A DNA stretch of 64,000 nucleotides from Acinetobacter sp. ANC 3813 (GTDB taxonomy: Bacteria > Pseudomonadota > Gammaproteobacteria > Pseudomonadales > Moraxellaceae), in contig NZ_NEGK01000004.1 in the NCBI RefSeq assembly GCF_002135435.1, forward strand, positions 186,001-250,000, in the 5' to 3' direction. The position numbers and the translations under genes were made by a program. Shown piece by piece: positions 1 to 8,904 of this stretch. The notes under the pieces were generated by a model. The model ran no database searches. It had not been told where the DNA came from and saw only the letters and a list, made by a program, of their open reading frames with translations. How positions within the stretch are numbered: position 1 is the stretch's first letter; each line of letters starts with the position of its first letter.

Positions 1-319
1 AAGCCTGAGTGATTAAAAAATAGGTGATCTGCTGTAAAAAACTGCATTTTTTGTATAATTTTTAAATGCATAACTCATTTTAAAAGTATTACGACCGATT
101 TTTTTCAAGAAAAAATACTGCTTTTGATCAACTCAATTCTATATATCTGCCAAGTTTGACTATTTTACATGCAGCTCAAATCAATTTTAAAAAATTATTG
201 AGGATTCATGTAACTGTATTGTCTTTTGAGCAGATTATGCTGTTTAGAAAAACACCTCAAAAACTGAAGTTTCGGCTATCACGCATAACTATAGGCAAAA
301 TTGTATCGATGCTTTTGCC
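1..319. other. AT-rich intergenic, no gene seen
   Basis: This stretch at the left edge of the window lies downstream of the minus-strand L,D-transpeptidase-fold gene. It is AT-rich and has no ORF with coding character; the plus-strand ORF beginning at 156 runs into the antisense of that gene. A TATAAT hexamer at 54-59 could be a -10 element, but I see no convincing -35 box at the right spacing and no gene behind it. Confidence 0.5.
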
Positions 320-811
320 TTATTCGACAATATTGACCAAGGCCCCTTCTGGAATCAGTTCAAACAGCTCTGCTATTTCTTCGTTACGCATGCGAATGCA
401 GCCATGCGACAGCGGGATGCCCATCTGTTCAGATTCTGGCGTGCCATGTATATAGATATAGCGATTATAGGTATCGCAGCCATCGCCCAAATTAAAGCCT
501 TGTTCTAAACCACGCAGCCACAATATCCGCGATAAAATCCAATCTCTATCAGGATGTTCTGCAGCAAATTGCGCACTATAAATTTCTCCAGTCGGCTGAC
601 GGGCAATAAAAACACTATTTAAAGGCAAGTCTTGGCCAAACTTTTCTGCAACAGTATGCCAGCCGCGCGGTGTTTTGCCGCTGTTCTCTGCTTCACCAAT
701 CCCGTTTTTTCCTGTAGAAATCACGTAAAATTTATTCAGCTTATTTAAGCTCAGCGTTTGGTGTTTTAAATCAATTGTGATATCGGCCTGCTCAGGCGAA
801 TAATGCGTCAT
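320..811 (-). CDS. elsL: YkuD-fold L,D-carboxypeptidase, ElsL-like (cytoplasmic)
   Basis: A 163-residue protein that is essentially one YkuD domain. The catalytic signature is complete: His122-Gly123, then Ser135-His136-Gly137-Cys138-Ile-Arg140, with Cys138 as nucleophile. There is no signal peptide or membrane segment, which is unusual for L,D-transpeptidases. It matches the Acinetobacter ElsL/LdtK type, a cytosolic enzyme reported to trim the terminal D-Ala from recycled muropeptides. The start overlaps the stop of the upstream DUF454 gene by 4 bases, so the two are probably translationally coupled. The family assignment is firm from the motif; carboxypeptidase rather than transpeptidase activity is inferred from the missing export signal and the similarity to ElsL. 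Confidence 0.85.
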   Translation of the reverse strand: MTHYSPEQADITIDLKHQTLSLNKLNKFYVISTGKNGIGEAENSGKTPRGWHTVAEKFGQDLPLNSVFIARQPTGEIYSAQFAAEHPDRDWILSRILWLRGLEQGFNLGDGCDTYNRYIYIHGTPESEQMGIPLSHGCIRMRNEEIAELFELIPEGALVNIVE

Positions 812-1209
812 TTTGTGTTCTCAGTTTTATCGGCATTTAAAAGCGCTTGATGCTGCGGTTCAGGACGCATCCACAGCCAAATTGCCACCAAAAGCATGGT
901 CACATCTGTAAAAATTTTAATGGCGAGCGGCGCATTGGTAAAGAACATAATTATGGCGCTGACCAGCATCATGCTGCTGGCAATCCATTTTGCTTTGCGG
1001 GGCACTGTGCCATTTTCACGCCATGCACGCAATGTTGCGCCATATTTAGGATGATTCAGCAGCCATGCATCCATTTGCGGCCAGCCTTTTGATGCAGCCC
1101 AAGCCGCTAAAATAAGAAAAACGGTTGTCGGCATGCCGGGCAATATTGCGCCTATAAAACCAAGAATGACAAAAATCACCACAAGGCTCCGCCAAAACAA
1201 CGTTTTCAT
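808..1209 (-). CDS. DUF454 (YbaN-like) inner-membrane protein
   Basis: A small hydrophobic protein of the DUF454/YbaN family, 133 residues from the favoured start. An N-terminal membrane segment contains the family-typical G-x-I-G-x-x-L-P-G-x-P-T-T-V-F-L pattern, and a membrane hairpin follows in the C-terminal half. Function is unknown. A GGG Shine-Dalgarno core sits 7 bases before the ATG at 1209, so I prefer this start to the in-frame upstream one at 1221. Its stop overlaps the elsL start (ATGA type), giving a two-gene operon; pairing with a peptidoglycan-recycling enzyme hints at an envelope role, which is inference. Confidence 0.8.
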   Translation of the reverse strand: MKTLFWRSLVVIFVILGFIGAILPGMPTTVFLILAAWAASKGWPQMDAWLLNHPKYGATLRAWRENGTVPRKAKWIASSMMLVSAIIMFFTNAPLAIKIFTDVTMLLVAIWLWMRPEPQHQALLNADKTENTK

Positions 1210-1295
1210 GCCGCATCCCACATTACAGATTTAAGGTAGTATAAAGTGTTTTTGCACATTATCCGTTGTTATTCTGCACTTTCCTTGGGCGACGC

Positions 1296-2156
1296 ATGCA
1301 CCTTCATTTTTTAGATCACGATTTTGATGAACGCTGGCTGGAACTTTCACAGCCCATGGTTCGCCAGCTGGCATTCAGTGTCGGCAGCGCCAATATTCTG
1401 CGCAGTCTGCCTCAGGAACTGCCAATAACGCACGCTTTTCAATTTCATAACGATGACGTTTGGCGCAAGCATTTAACACATTATTGGCCTCGCCTGCAGT
1501 ATTTAGATCAGCATCCAGATGAACTGCTTGAATTCCTGCAAAAATTAAAAAGCACTCGGCTTGGCTTGCGCTTTGAAATGTTCATTTGGTTTTGGCTGCT
1601 GGAACAGCAATACCATCCTTATGAATTATTAGGCCACAGCATTCAAAAAATTGATGGCGCCAGAACTGTAGGTGAATTAGATTTTGTGCTCAAAAATACT
1701 GAAACAAATGAAATTGAGCATTGGGAAGTCGCGCTTAAATATTATCTCGCTGAACGCGATCTGTCTTTGCCCTTCTGGTATGGACTGAACCGTAGTGACA
1801 CACTGAGCCGAAAACTGCATCATTTTACCCAAAAGCAATTCCAATTTTCTGAGGCGCTTGAACATCAAATTTCACGCCGCTACTGCATTTTAAAAGGTCA
1901 GCTATATTTGCCAGCCGCCCAGCACATACATACACTGCCAGACTGGATCAATCCTGCACGCAGAATGGGACTTTGGGCGCAGCAGCACCCTGCAGCAGCG
2001 CAGCACTTTTACCGGCTGCAGCGCCATGAGTGGATTTGCGTCAACCATTCTGCCAGCAGCCTGCCAGCACAGTGGTGGACTGATGGTTTATACAAATCTG
2101 CAGATGCAGAACATTACTATATGTACAGACAGCCAAGCTTATTAAGCTACCCATAA
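1296..2156 (+). CDS. DUF1853 family protein
   Basis: A 286-residue soluble protein that resembles the DUF1853 family; function is unknown. It is rich in aromatic residues and His/Trp. The central segment has the pattern G-E-L-D-F-V-L-K followed by an E-x-W-E-V-A-L-K-Y-Y motif, which resembles the D...E-x-K core of PD-(D/E)XK nuclease folds, although I cannot prove the fold. A longer version would start at TTG 1266, but ATG 1296 is the more natural start and leaves room for a promoter between it and the divergent DUF454 gene. Confidence 0.75.
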   Translation: MHLHFLDHDFDERWLELSQPMVRQLAFSVGSANILRSLPQELPITHAFQFHNDDVWRKHLTHYWPRLQYLDQHPDELLEFLQKLKSTRLGLRFEMFIWFWLLEQQYHPYELLGHSIQKIDGARTVGELDFVLKNTETNEIEHWEVALKYYLAERDLSLPFWYGLNRSDTLSRKLHHFTQKQFQFSEALEHQISRRYCILKGQLYLPAAQHIHTLPDWINPARRMGLWAQQHPAAAQHFYRLQRHEWICVNHSASSLPAQWWTDGLYKSADAEHYYMYRQPSLLSYP

Positions 2157-2296
2157 AATCAAATATTTACTCTGCCGATGAATTACATTCACTTACCTAA
2201 GCACTATAAAAAAAGCACATATTTTAAGCAGTGTATTTTTTAATCTAAATCTCACATCAGAATAATTTTAATTATTCAAAATAAACGGAGATGATC

Positions 2297-2446
2297 ATGC
2301 AAAAAATTCTAGCTGCTACACTACTTATTACTTTTGCTCTAGCTGGCTGTAACACTGTAAAAGGTGTCGGCAAAGACGTATCTAAGGCTGGTGAAGCTGT
2401 AACCGGCACTGCTGAAAAAACATCTGAAGAAATCCGCCGCAATTAA
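2297..2446 (+). CDS. Entericidin-like small lipoprotein
   Basis: A 49-residue lipoprotein precursor. A short Lys-containing N-terminus and hydrophobic stretch lead to a lipobox L-A-G-C (Cys18), followed by N-T-V-K-G-V-G-K-D-V and a hydrophilic tail ending E-E-I-R-R-N. This is the layout of the EcnA/EcnB entericidin family of small outer-membrane lipoproteins linked to stress and cell lysis. A GGAG Shine-Dalgarno ends 6 bases before the ATG at 2297; the in-frame ATG at 2291 is too close to it. A perfect palindromic terminator follows. Family assignment is good; a toxin role is not shown. Confidence 0.88.
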   Translation: MQKILAATLLITFALAGCNTVKGVGKDVSKAGEAVTGTAEKTSEEIRRN

Positions 2447-2480
2447 TTGAATTAAAATCAGCTTTAGTGCTGAATTTTTA

Positions 2481-2507
2481 AAAACCCTATTTAAATAGGG
2501 TTTTTTT
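2481..2507 (+). terminator. Rho-independent terminator after entericidin-like gene
   Basis: A self-complementary stem (AAACCCTATTTA paired with TAAATAGGGTTT) followed by a run of T residues, 35 bases after the stop of the small lipoprotein gene. Confidence 0.85.
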
Positions 2508-2566
2508 ATGTTTAATTTTGCTGATTCGCCTATTATATTACGAACTTTTAGATTTTTAGACTCAGC

Positions 2567-3703
2567 ATGACTTCATCCGCGACCCTTGATCTTAGCCTTG
2601 AGCTTCTACGTCAGCCTTCTGTGACTCCTGTCGACCATAGCTGCCAAAACATTATGGCAGACCGTTTGGAAAAAGCAGGCTTCAAAATTGAAAATATGCG
2701 TTTTGAAGACGTGGATAACTTATGGGCGCGCCGCGGTACAGAGTCACCTGTCTTCTGTTTTGCCGGCCATACCGATGTTGTACCGACTGGCAGCCTTGAC
2801 GCATGGGGTTCAGACCCATTTGCCCCAGAAATTCGTGACGGCAAACTATATGGCCGCGGCAGCGCAGACATGAAGACCGCTTTGGCAGCAATGGTGGTTG
2901 CATCTGAACGTTTTACAGCTAAACATCCAAATCATAAAGGCTCAATCGCTTTCTTAATTACCTCTGATGAAGAAGGCCCTTCTATTAATGGTACGGTAAA
3001 AGTTGTTGAAACACTGGAAGCCCGTAATGAAAAAATGACTTGGTGTCTGGTTGGTGAACCGTCAAGCACCAATACGTTGGGCGATATTGTGAAAAATGGC
3101 CGCCGCGGCTCTTTAAACGCAAAATTAACCGTGAAAGGCAAACAAGGCCATGTCGCTTATCCGCATTTGGCCCTGAACCCAATTCACATGGCATCTAAGG
3201 CGATTGCAGAACTATGTGAAACAGTGTGGGATAACGGCAATGAATACTTCCCAGCAACCACTTTCCAAATTTCTAACATCAATTCAGGCACTGGCGCGAC
3301 CAATGTTGTCCCTGGCACGTTAACGACCCTCTTCAACTTCCGTTACTCTACAGAAGTGACGGCTGAAGAATTAAAAGCGCGCACCTTAGAAATTTTAGAC
3401 CGCCATCAAGTTAATTATGATATTGAATGGACGCTTTCAGGCTTGCCGTTCCTTACTCCAGTCGGCGAATTGGTCAATGCCGCTAAAAAAGCGATTTTGA
3501 ATGTAACCGGTGTTGAAACTGTGCTTTCAACCAGCGGCGGCACTTCTGATGGGCGATTTATCGCACCTACAGGCGCGCAAGTGCTTGAATTAGGCGTATT
3601 GAATGAAACCATTCACCAAGTGAATGAACATGTTAATGTTGCTGATCTAGAGCCTCTAGCAGAAATCTACGAACAGATTCTAGAAGGCTTATTGGCTGAA
3701 TAA
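2567..3703 (+). CDS. dapE: Succinyl-diaminopimelate desuccinylase
   Basis: A 378-residue M20-family di-zinc hydrolase that removes succinate from N-succinyl-L,L-diaminopimelate, a cytoplasmic step of lysine and meso-DAP synthesis. Metal ligands and catalytic residues are in family positions: His68-x-Asp70 in G-H-T-D-V-V-P-T-G, Asp101 in G-R-G-S-A-D-M-K, and Glu135-Glu136 in S-D-E-E-G-P. The dimerisation (lid) domain lies in the middle and the C-terminal G-G-T-S-D-G-R-F segment is conserved. Length matches the family. The gene stands alone between two terminators, so it is probably its own transcription unit. Confidence 0.97.
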   Translation: MTSSATLDLSLELLRQPSVTPVDHSCQNIMADRLEKAGFKIENMRFEDVDNLWARRGTESPVFCFAGHTDVVPTGSLDAWGSDPFAPEIRDGKLYGRGSADMKTALAAMVVASERFTAKHPNHKGSIAFLITSDEEGPSINGTVKVVETLEARNEKMTWCLVGEPSSTNTLGDIVKNGRRGSLNAKLTVKGKQGHVAYPHLALNPIHMASKAIAELCETVWDNGNEYFPATTFQISNINSGTGATNVVPGTLTTLFNFRYSTEVTAEELKARTLEILDRHQVNYDIEWTLSGLPFLTPVGELVNAAKKAILNVTGVETVLSTSGGTSDGRFIAPTGAQVLELGVLNETIHQVNEHVNVADLEPLAEIYEQILEGLLAE

Positions 3704-3724
3704 AATACTTAGTGCATAAGACAT

Positions 3725-3754
3725 AAAAAAGGAACTCCGCAGAGTTCCTTTTTT
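3725..3754. terminator. Bidirectional terminator between dapE and chpC
   Basis: A perfect 13-base stem (AAAAAAGGAACTC with GAGTTCCTTTTTT) and a 4-base loop lies between two convergent genes, with A and T runs suited to stopping transcription from both sides. Confidence 0.88.
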
Positions 3755-3783
3755 ATTATTTTAAAATCGGCTCAAACTAAAGG

Positions 3784-4230
3784 TTATAAACCAATTGTTG
3801 ACTGAATATGCGTCAAATTTGGAATGTGATACACGTGCTCATTCATACGTACATATTGGAAAACTGCAGGATCAGTCATGACATGATCTTCATCGACAAT
3901 TTCCGAAATACGCAAGCGGATTGACGTTGGCATTTCATTACACATCAGCGCAAAACGCTGACGCACATCTTCACCTTCAATCACCAGCGCTACGCCATTT
4001 TTACGCTCTGGCTCATTAACTGCATATACCGGCAGTTTCAATTCATGCCACTCTACACTTTGCACTTTGGTTGTGCTGTCCAATGCTGACAGCACAATAT
4101 TTTGCGGCAGCAGCATCGGCTCTTTACCATGGCATTCAATAATATAGGCATCAATAAATCCAGTAGATACCGTAATTAAATGCTGCAGTTCCTGCTGATT
4201 AATTTCATTGGATACAGTAGTCTGACTCAT
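3784..4230 (-). CDS. chpC: CheW-like protein of the Pil-Chp system (ChpC-like)
   Basis: A 148-residue protein directly behind chpA (3-base gap), with features of a short CheW-like domain: an I-V-L-S-A-L-D segment, a V-E-W-H-E-L-K-L-P-V-Y strand pair and a family-like R-F-A-L-M beta region. By position and size it corresponds to ChpC of Pseudomonas, an auxiliary adaptor that links additional receptors to the ChpA kinase. It is the last gene of the operon and is followed by a strong terminator. The ChpC name rests mainly on gene order. Confidence 0.75.
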   Translation of the reverse strand: MSQTTVSNEINQQELQHLITVSTGFIDAYIIECHGKEPMLLPQNIVLSALDSTTKVQSVEWHELKLPVYAVNEPERKNGVALVIEGEDVRQRFALMCNEMPTSIRLRISEIVDEDHVMTDPAVFQYVRMNEHVYHIPNLTHIQSTIGL

Positions 4231-4233
4231 CGA

Positions 4234-7200
4234 TTACCCCTGTTTTTCTGCAATTAAACTTTCGACATTGGCAAGCAGCTCAGCCTCTTGGAATGGTTTA
4301 CCCATATAGTGCGTCACGCCCAAGCTGAATGCTCGTTCACGGTGTTTTTCACCTGTACGTGAGGTAATCATGATAATCGGCAAGTCTTGATGAATTTCAT
4401 GATGTCGAACCAAGTTAGTCACTTCAAAACCATCCATGCGCGGCATTTCAATATCCAGCAGCATTAAGTCTGGTCTCACATTTTCCAGCTGCTCCATCGC
4501 GTCTACGCCATCTTTTGCTGTCACCACATCGAAACCTTGTCGTTCCAGCAAGCGTGTTGTTACCTTACGTACAGTCACCGAGTCATCCACAATCATGACT
4601 AAGCTGCGCGCATTGCCATGACGGGACAGATCTCGCTGATCTTTACTTTTTGTCACACGCTGTGTGGTCTGAATCTGACGGGCAATACTTTGACCATCAA
4701 GAATCAAACAAACCTGCCCATCACCCAAGATGGTTGCACCGGCAATCGCGCCCACGTTTGAGAACTGATGGCCAATTGGCTTCACAACAATTTGCGAGCG
4801 TGAACCGACCAGCTGATCGACCAGCAGCGCAATGGTTTGACCACTGTTACCTTTGATCAGCAGTACAGGCAATGAGTGTGAAATCTGACTTAAGCGCGGT
4901 GCAGGCTGATTTGAAACAAACTCAGACAGATAACGCAGTTTATAGTGCGTATTGTCGATTTTGAATGTATCCGCTTTGCTAGCGAAATAGTCTTCCAATG
5001 CAGATGGTGCAATACGCACAATACGGTCAATTTGCGCCAGAGAAACAGCAAACTGCTGATCGCCAGATTTCACCATTAAGGCATCGCTGACTGATACTGT
5101 CGTCGGTACACGAATTGTAAATGTCGTGCCCTGACCCATCACCGAATCAACAGTAACGTGGCCGCCCAAAGCTTTAATTTCACTTTGCACAACGTCCAAG
5201 CCCACACCACGGCCAGAAATCTGAGTGACCGCCTGTGCCGTACTGAATCCCGGATGGAAAATCAGCTGCAGAACTTCTTGTTTATCCAGAACCTGATCAG
5301 CTTTAATCAAGCCTTGGCTTAATGCCTTAGCTTTGATGTTAGACTCATCAATCCCTTTGCCATCATCACTGAACGATACCAGTACATCTGTACCTTGTCG
5401 GCTAATATTCAGAACAATATTACCGGTCGCAGGCTTATTCAGCGCGAGACGCTCTTCAGTATCTTCCAAACCATGGTCAATCGCGTTACGGAGCATATGC
5501 TCGAACGGCGTCACCAAACGTTCCAGAATGGTACGGTCCAATTCACCTTCAGTGTTTTGGACAATCAATTCTGCAGGACGGTTTAGTGTAGATGATGTTT
5601 GACGCACAATACGCTGCAAACGCGGCAGCATGCGTGAGAACGGCACCAAACGCGTCCGCATCAGACTTTCTTGAATTTCGGCCTGAATACGTGATTGCTG
5701 CAATAGCAAACCTTCGGTATCTCGGATTTTTTCAGAAAGCGTGCTCTTGAAGTCAACTAAATCCGATGCAGATTCCGCAAGTGATTTAGACAGCTGGTTT
5801 AAAGACGAATATTGGTCCATTTCCAGCGGGTCAAAATCTGCATAACGTGAATTGTCTGAACCATGCTTGGCAATAATCTGAGACTCAAGCTCACCATCCA
5901 TTCGGCGCAGCTGGTCGGCCAAACGTTTAATGGCCAATTCCATCTCGTTCAGCGTATTGCCCAACTGGCCCAAATCCATCTCAATCCGCGAGCGGTTAAT
6001 TGAGTTTTCGCCCGCCAAGTCAATCATTTTCTCAACGAGGTCTGCAGAAATACGGATCATCTCATTACTGTTGTCCGTTCTGAGCGAATCAGACCATTCT
6101 CCCTGCATTGATGGAGGCTCAACACCATCGCCTTGAATGAACTCGAATCCACGCGAAGCCTGTGACGGCTCAACCCGTGTAAAGCTGTTCGGCAATTGCG
6201 CTGTAACATTGACAAATTCAATTGCATCTAAGCTGTTTTGAATACTGTCAAAGTTGCTGTAATCTTTGCTGAAAATCGCCTGCTTTAACCAGCTGACCGT
6301 TGTTTGCAAAAGATGATCATAAACATTTGAACTGAAATGATGTACCGCAAACTGTTCAAAAGTACTTTCTAAACGGTAAGAAATTGACGCGACAGGCTCA
6401 TTTTCAACCATACGTGCGCCACCTTTAATACTGTGGGCAGCACGCTGTAATTGAAGCAAAATACTACGGTCGCTTCGCTGTTCAAACCATTGTGTTAAAA
6501 GCTTTTCGGTTTGATCTAAAACTTCTTCAGCTTCTTCTAAGAAGGTTTCTTCAACCACTGAACGCAGTGCGGCATCTTCGTCAGACATTGCAACAGCTTC
6601 AATTAAACGCTCCACTGGTGCTGAAACTGTACTAGGCGCTTGAACAGGCGCTGCAACTTCAATCAGTGTTTCAGTAACCTGATCTTCAGGCTCTGCACTG
6701 AGCTCTTCTACTAATTGAACTTCAGCAAGTGCTTCAGGAGCAGTACGTGCTTCAGCTTCTGTAGTTTCAACTGCTGCAGCTGGGATAGATGCAATACTTT
6801 CAACAGCGGCAACTTCAACAGAAGCAGTACCTGCACCAACAGCAATAGCTTGAATATTTTGAACAATATCAATCACTGCATCTGCAGGATAGTCAACTTG
6901 CTGCTCACGGATGGTTTGAATACGGTCTGATACATCATCCTGTACAAGTCGGATAATGCGGATTAATGCAGGATTAATTGGGATTTGATTACGAATGATG
7001 CGTTCATAAACAAATTCCAGCTCATGCGCAATTAAACCGATATGCGATGCTGAAATCATATTTGCGCCACCTTTTAGAGTGTGCAAATAACGCATCAGGT
7101 TATTCAATGCGCCAACATTATTCTGATCATTGGTCCATGTACTTAAATCATCATCAATCCCTGCAAGCAACTCATCCGCCTCTTCAAGGAAGATTTCCAG

Positions 7201-8739
7201 CAAATCATCATCAAAGTCTTTATTGGCTTCATCAGAGTGCTGCTCTGCGCGTGCAGACGCAATGCGCTGGCTAAGCTGTGCATAATCAACACCTGCAGAA
7301 ACTGCTGCAGCAGGCATTTCTGCAACTGGCACTACTGCAACAGCTTGCGGCTGTTCTGCAATATGCTCTACATCTTGCTGTACAAAAGCAGCCAATTCAC
7401 TTAACAGTTTTTGCGCGTCAGCTTCCAGCACCACACGCTGTCCTGCAGCAAGCGTATCGAATAAATGGATAAATTCCTGATGCGCTTGGGCAAACAATTC
7501 ATAGGCATAATTCAAGTTCAGCAGCGCCGGTTTTTCGGCCAGCACATCGTAGCCGCGTTTCAATTCCGTGGTGAACTCATTGATGCCCGAAGAAGCCCTA
7601 TTGTCCGTATGCTGCAGCAACAAAGCGGCTTGCTCGCTTAAGGTGTGCAGATATTCTGGGAACTCTGCTTTAGCGCGGCTGTCAAATTCAAATTCAGCAT
7701 CTAATAACTGATCAATGTTCAATTCAATCAGTTTAGACACTAAGCCTTGCGGGTTCAGATCAGCACGGACGCCTTCAGCTGCAAAACCATAATCTTCCCA
7801 AGCAGTATGGAAAGTTTCATAAATTGCATCTAATTTCGAGGTATTGCTTTCTCGCATGGTCAGCAAATAGTCTCTTACAAATTCAGCATACTGAATCAGC
7901 AATGCGCTTTCTTTAGATGTTGAAACAATGTCTTCTTGCAGCAATGTTTTGAACAGGTTCTCAACTTTCGAACTGGCTTCAAAAATATGCTCAATCTGCG
8001 CCATAGATGAACTGCCGCGCAGCGTATGCAAGGCGCGGATCAAACCATTGTAATCAGAGCTTTGTTCGCTGTCTGTTTTCAAGAATTGATCAATAGTGTT
8101 CAGATGCTCTTCAGCTTCTTCAATAAAGATCGAAACCGTTTCTTCAAGGTAGCTGTCATCTTGTCCAGCAACAGCAGAGGCTTCAGCTGCATCTGCTGCC
8201 TGCGGTTCATCAGCAAGCTCTAAGCCCGTGTAGCCATTGGGCGAATTTAAAGTATCCGCCAAACTTAATAACTCCTGCAGCGCAGGCTCTGGGCTGATGC
8301 CCTGCTGCAATTGCTGGCCCAACAGGACCAGCGGACGCAAATCAACATCCAGCTCTGCAACTGTCTTAAATTTCGGATACAGTTTGTATTGATAAACGTT
8401 CAGAACCGTTTGAGCAAATTTCTGAATTACAGGCTTCAGCACAATGCTGCCTGCAATAACGCGGTTCAGCGTATCTTCCACAGCCCATGCAGTTTCACCG
8501 GCAGACTTTGCCCCCACCATACGGCCAGACCCTTTTAGGGTATGGAAATGACGGCGAATCGTAGTCAGCGTTTCAGGATTATTCGGCTCTTCTAGCCAAC
8601 CCGTAAATAAAGAATTTAATTCAGCAAAGATCTCTTCTATTTCTTCTACAAAAATTTCTAAAATTTCCGCATCTTGATCTAGATAGCTATCTTCCGGCAG
8701 CGTAGTCGTTTCTACTAAATTTTTTAATATTTCTTTCAT
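4234..8739 (-). CDS. chpA: Hybrid chemosensory histidine kinase ChpA
   Basis: A 1501-residue CheA-type kinase that controls type IV pilus twitching. Order of domains: four histidine phosphotransfer domains with cores F-H-T-L-K-G (His66), L-H-T-L-R-G, L-H-T-L-K-G and A-H-S-I-K-G; Ala/Glu-rich linkers; a dimerisation helix (I-S-A-D-L-V-E-K-M-I-D); an HATPase domain with N-A-I-D-H-G-L-E, F-S-D-D-G-K-G-I and G-R-G-V-G-L-D; a CheW-like domain; and a C-terminal receiver (V-D-D-S, L-L-D-I-E-M-P, G-K-P-F). Pseudomonas ChpA is about 2,470 residues with more phosphotransfer modules, so this is a reduced version. It is co-directional with pilJ but separated by a strong hairpin. Confidence 0.95.
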   Translation of the reverse strand: MKEILKNLVETTTLPEDSYLDQDAEILEIFVEEIEEIFAELNSLFTGWLEEPNNPETLTTIRRHFHTLKGSGRMVGAKSAGETAWAVEDTLNRVIAGSIVLKPVIQKFAQTVLNVYQYKLYPKFKTVAELDVDLRPLVLLGQQLQQGISPEPALQELLSLADTLNSPNGYTGLELADEPQAADAAEASAVAGQDDSYLEETVSIFIEEAEEHLNTIDQFLKTDSEQSSDYNGLIRALHTLRGSSSMAQIEHIFEASSKVENLFKTLLQEDIVSTSKESALLIQYAEFVRDYLLTMRESNTSKLDAIYETFHTAWEDYGFAAEGVRADLNPQGLVSKLIELNIDQLLDAEFEFDSRAKAEFPEYLHTLSEQAALLLQHTDNRASSGINEFTTELKRGYDVLAEKPALLNLNYAYELFAQAHQEFIHLFDTLAAGQRVVLEADAQKLLSELAAFVQQDVEHIAEQPQAVAVVPVAEMPAAAVSAGVDYAQLSQRIASARAEQHSDEANKDFDDDLLEIFLEEADELLAGIDDDLSTWTNDQNNVGALNNLMRYLHTLKGGANMISASHIGLIAHELEFVYERIIRNQIPINPALIRIIRLVQDDVSDRIQTIREQQVDYPADAVIDIVQNIQAIAVGAGTASVEVAAVESIASIPAAAVETTEAEARTAPEALAEVQLVEELSAEPEDQVTETLIEVAAPVQAPSTVSAPVERLIEAVAMSDEDAALRSVVEETFLEEAEEVLDQTEKLLTQWFEQRSDRSILLQLQRAAHSIKGGARMVENEPVASISYRLESTFEQFAVHHFSSNVYDHLLQTTVSWLKQAIFSKDYSNFDSIQNSLDAIEFVNVTAQLPNSFTRVEPSQASRGFEFIQGDGVEPPSMQGEWSDSLRTDNSNEMIRISADLVEKMIDLAGENSINRSRIEMDLGQLGNTLNEMELAIKRLADQLRRMDGELESQIIAKHGSDNSRYADFDPLEMDQYSSLNQLSKSLAESASDLVDFKSTLSEKIRDTEGLLLQQSRIQAEIQESLMRTRLVPFSRMLPRLQRIVRQTSSTLNRPAELIVQNTEGELDRTILERLVTPFEHMLRNAIDHGLEDTEERLALNKPATGNIVLNISRQGTDVLVSFSDDGKGIDESNIKAKALSQGLIKADQVLDKQEVLQLIFHPGFSTAQAVTQISGRGVGLDVVQSEIKALGGHVTVDSVMGQGTTFTIRVPTTVSVSDALMVKSGDQQFAVSLAQIDRIVRIAPSALEDYFASKADTFKIDNTHYKLRYLSEFVSNQPAPRLSQISHSLPVLLIKGNSGQTIALLVDQLVGSRSQIVVKPIGHQFSNVGAIAGATILGDGQVCLILDGQSIARQIQTTQRVTKSKDQRDLSRHGNARSLVMIVDDSVTVRKVTTRLLERQGFDVVTAKDGVDAMEQLENVRPDLMLLDIEMPRMDGFEVTNLVRHHEIHQDLPIIMITSRTGEKHRERAFSLGVTHYMGKPFQEAELLANVESLIAEKQG

Positions 8740-8858
8740 AGCTAAGGCTTCTTACGTTTTGCCACCAAGCAGGGTGCTCAAACTTAATTGTAACCATCAC
8801 ACGAGACTCGGCTTATTGGTGCAGAGTTCATCTTGATGATGCATTATCTGTGTTTTGT

Positions 8859-8888
8859 GATGCGCCTTGCCCTTAAGCAAGGCGCATC
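8859..8888 (-). other. Intercistronic stem-loop between pilJ and chpA
   Basis: A perfect 12-base inverted repeat (GATGCGCCTTGC with GCAAGGCGCATC, 6-base loop) lies between the pilJ stop and the chpA start in an otherwise co-directional operon. There is no T-run on either side, so it is not a standard terminator. It may be a processing or stability element that sets the PilJ:ChpA ratio (inference). Confidence 0.6.
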
Positions 8889-8904
8889 CCCCTAAGCCTT
8901 TGAC

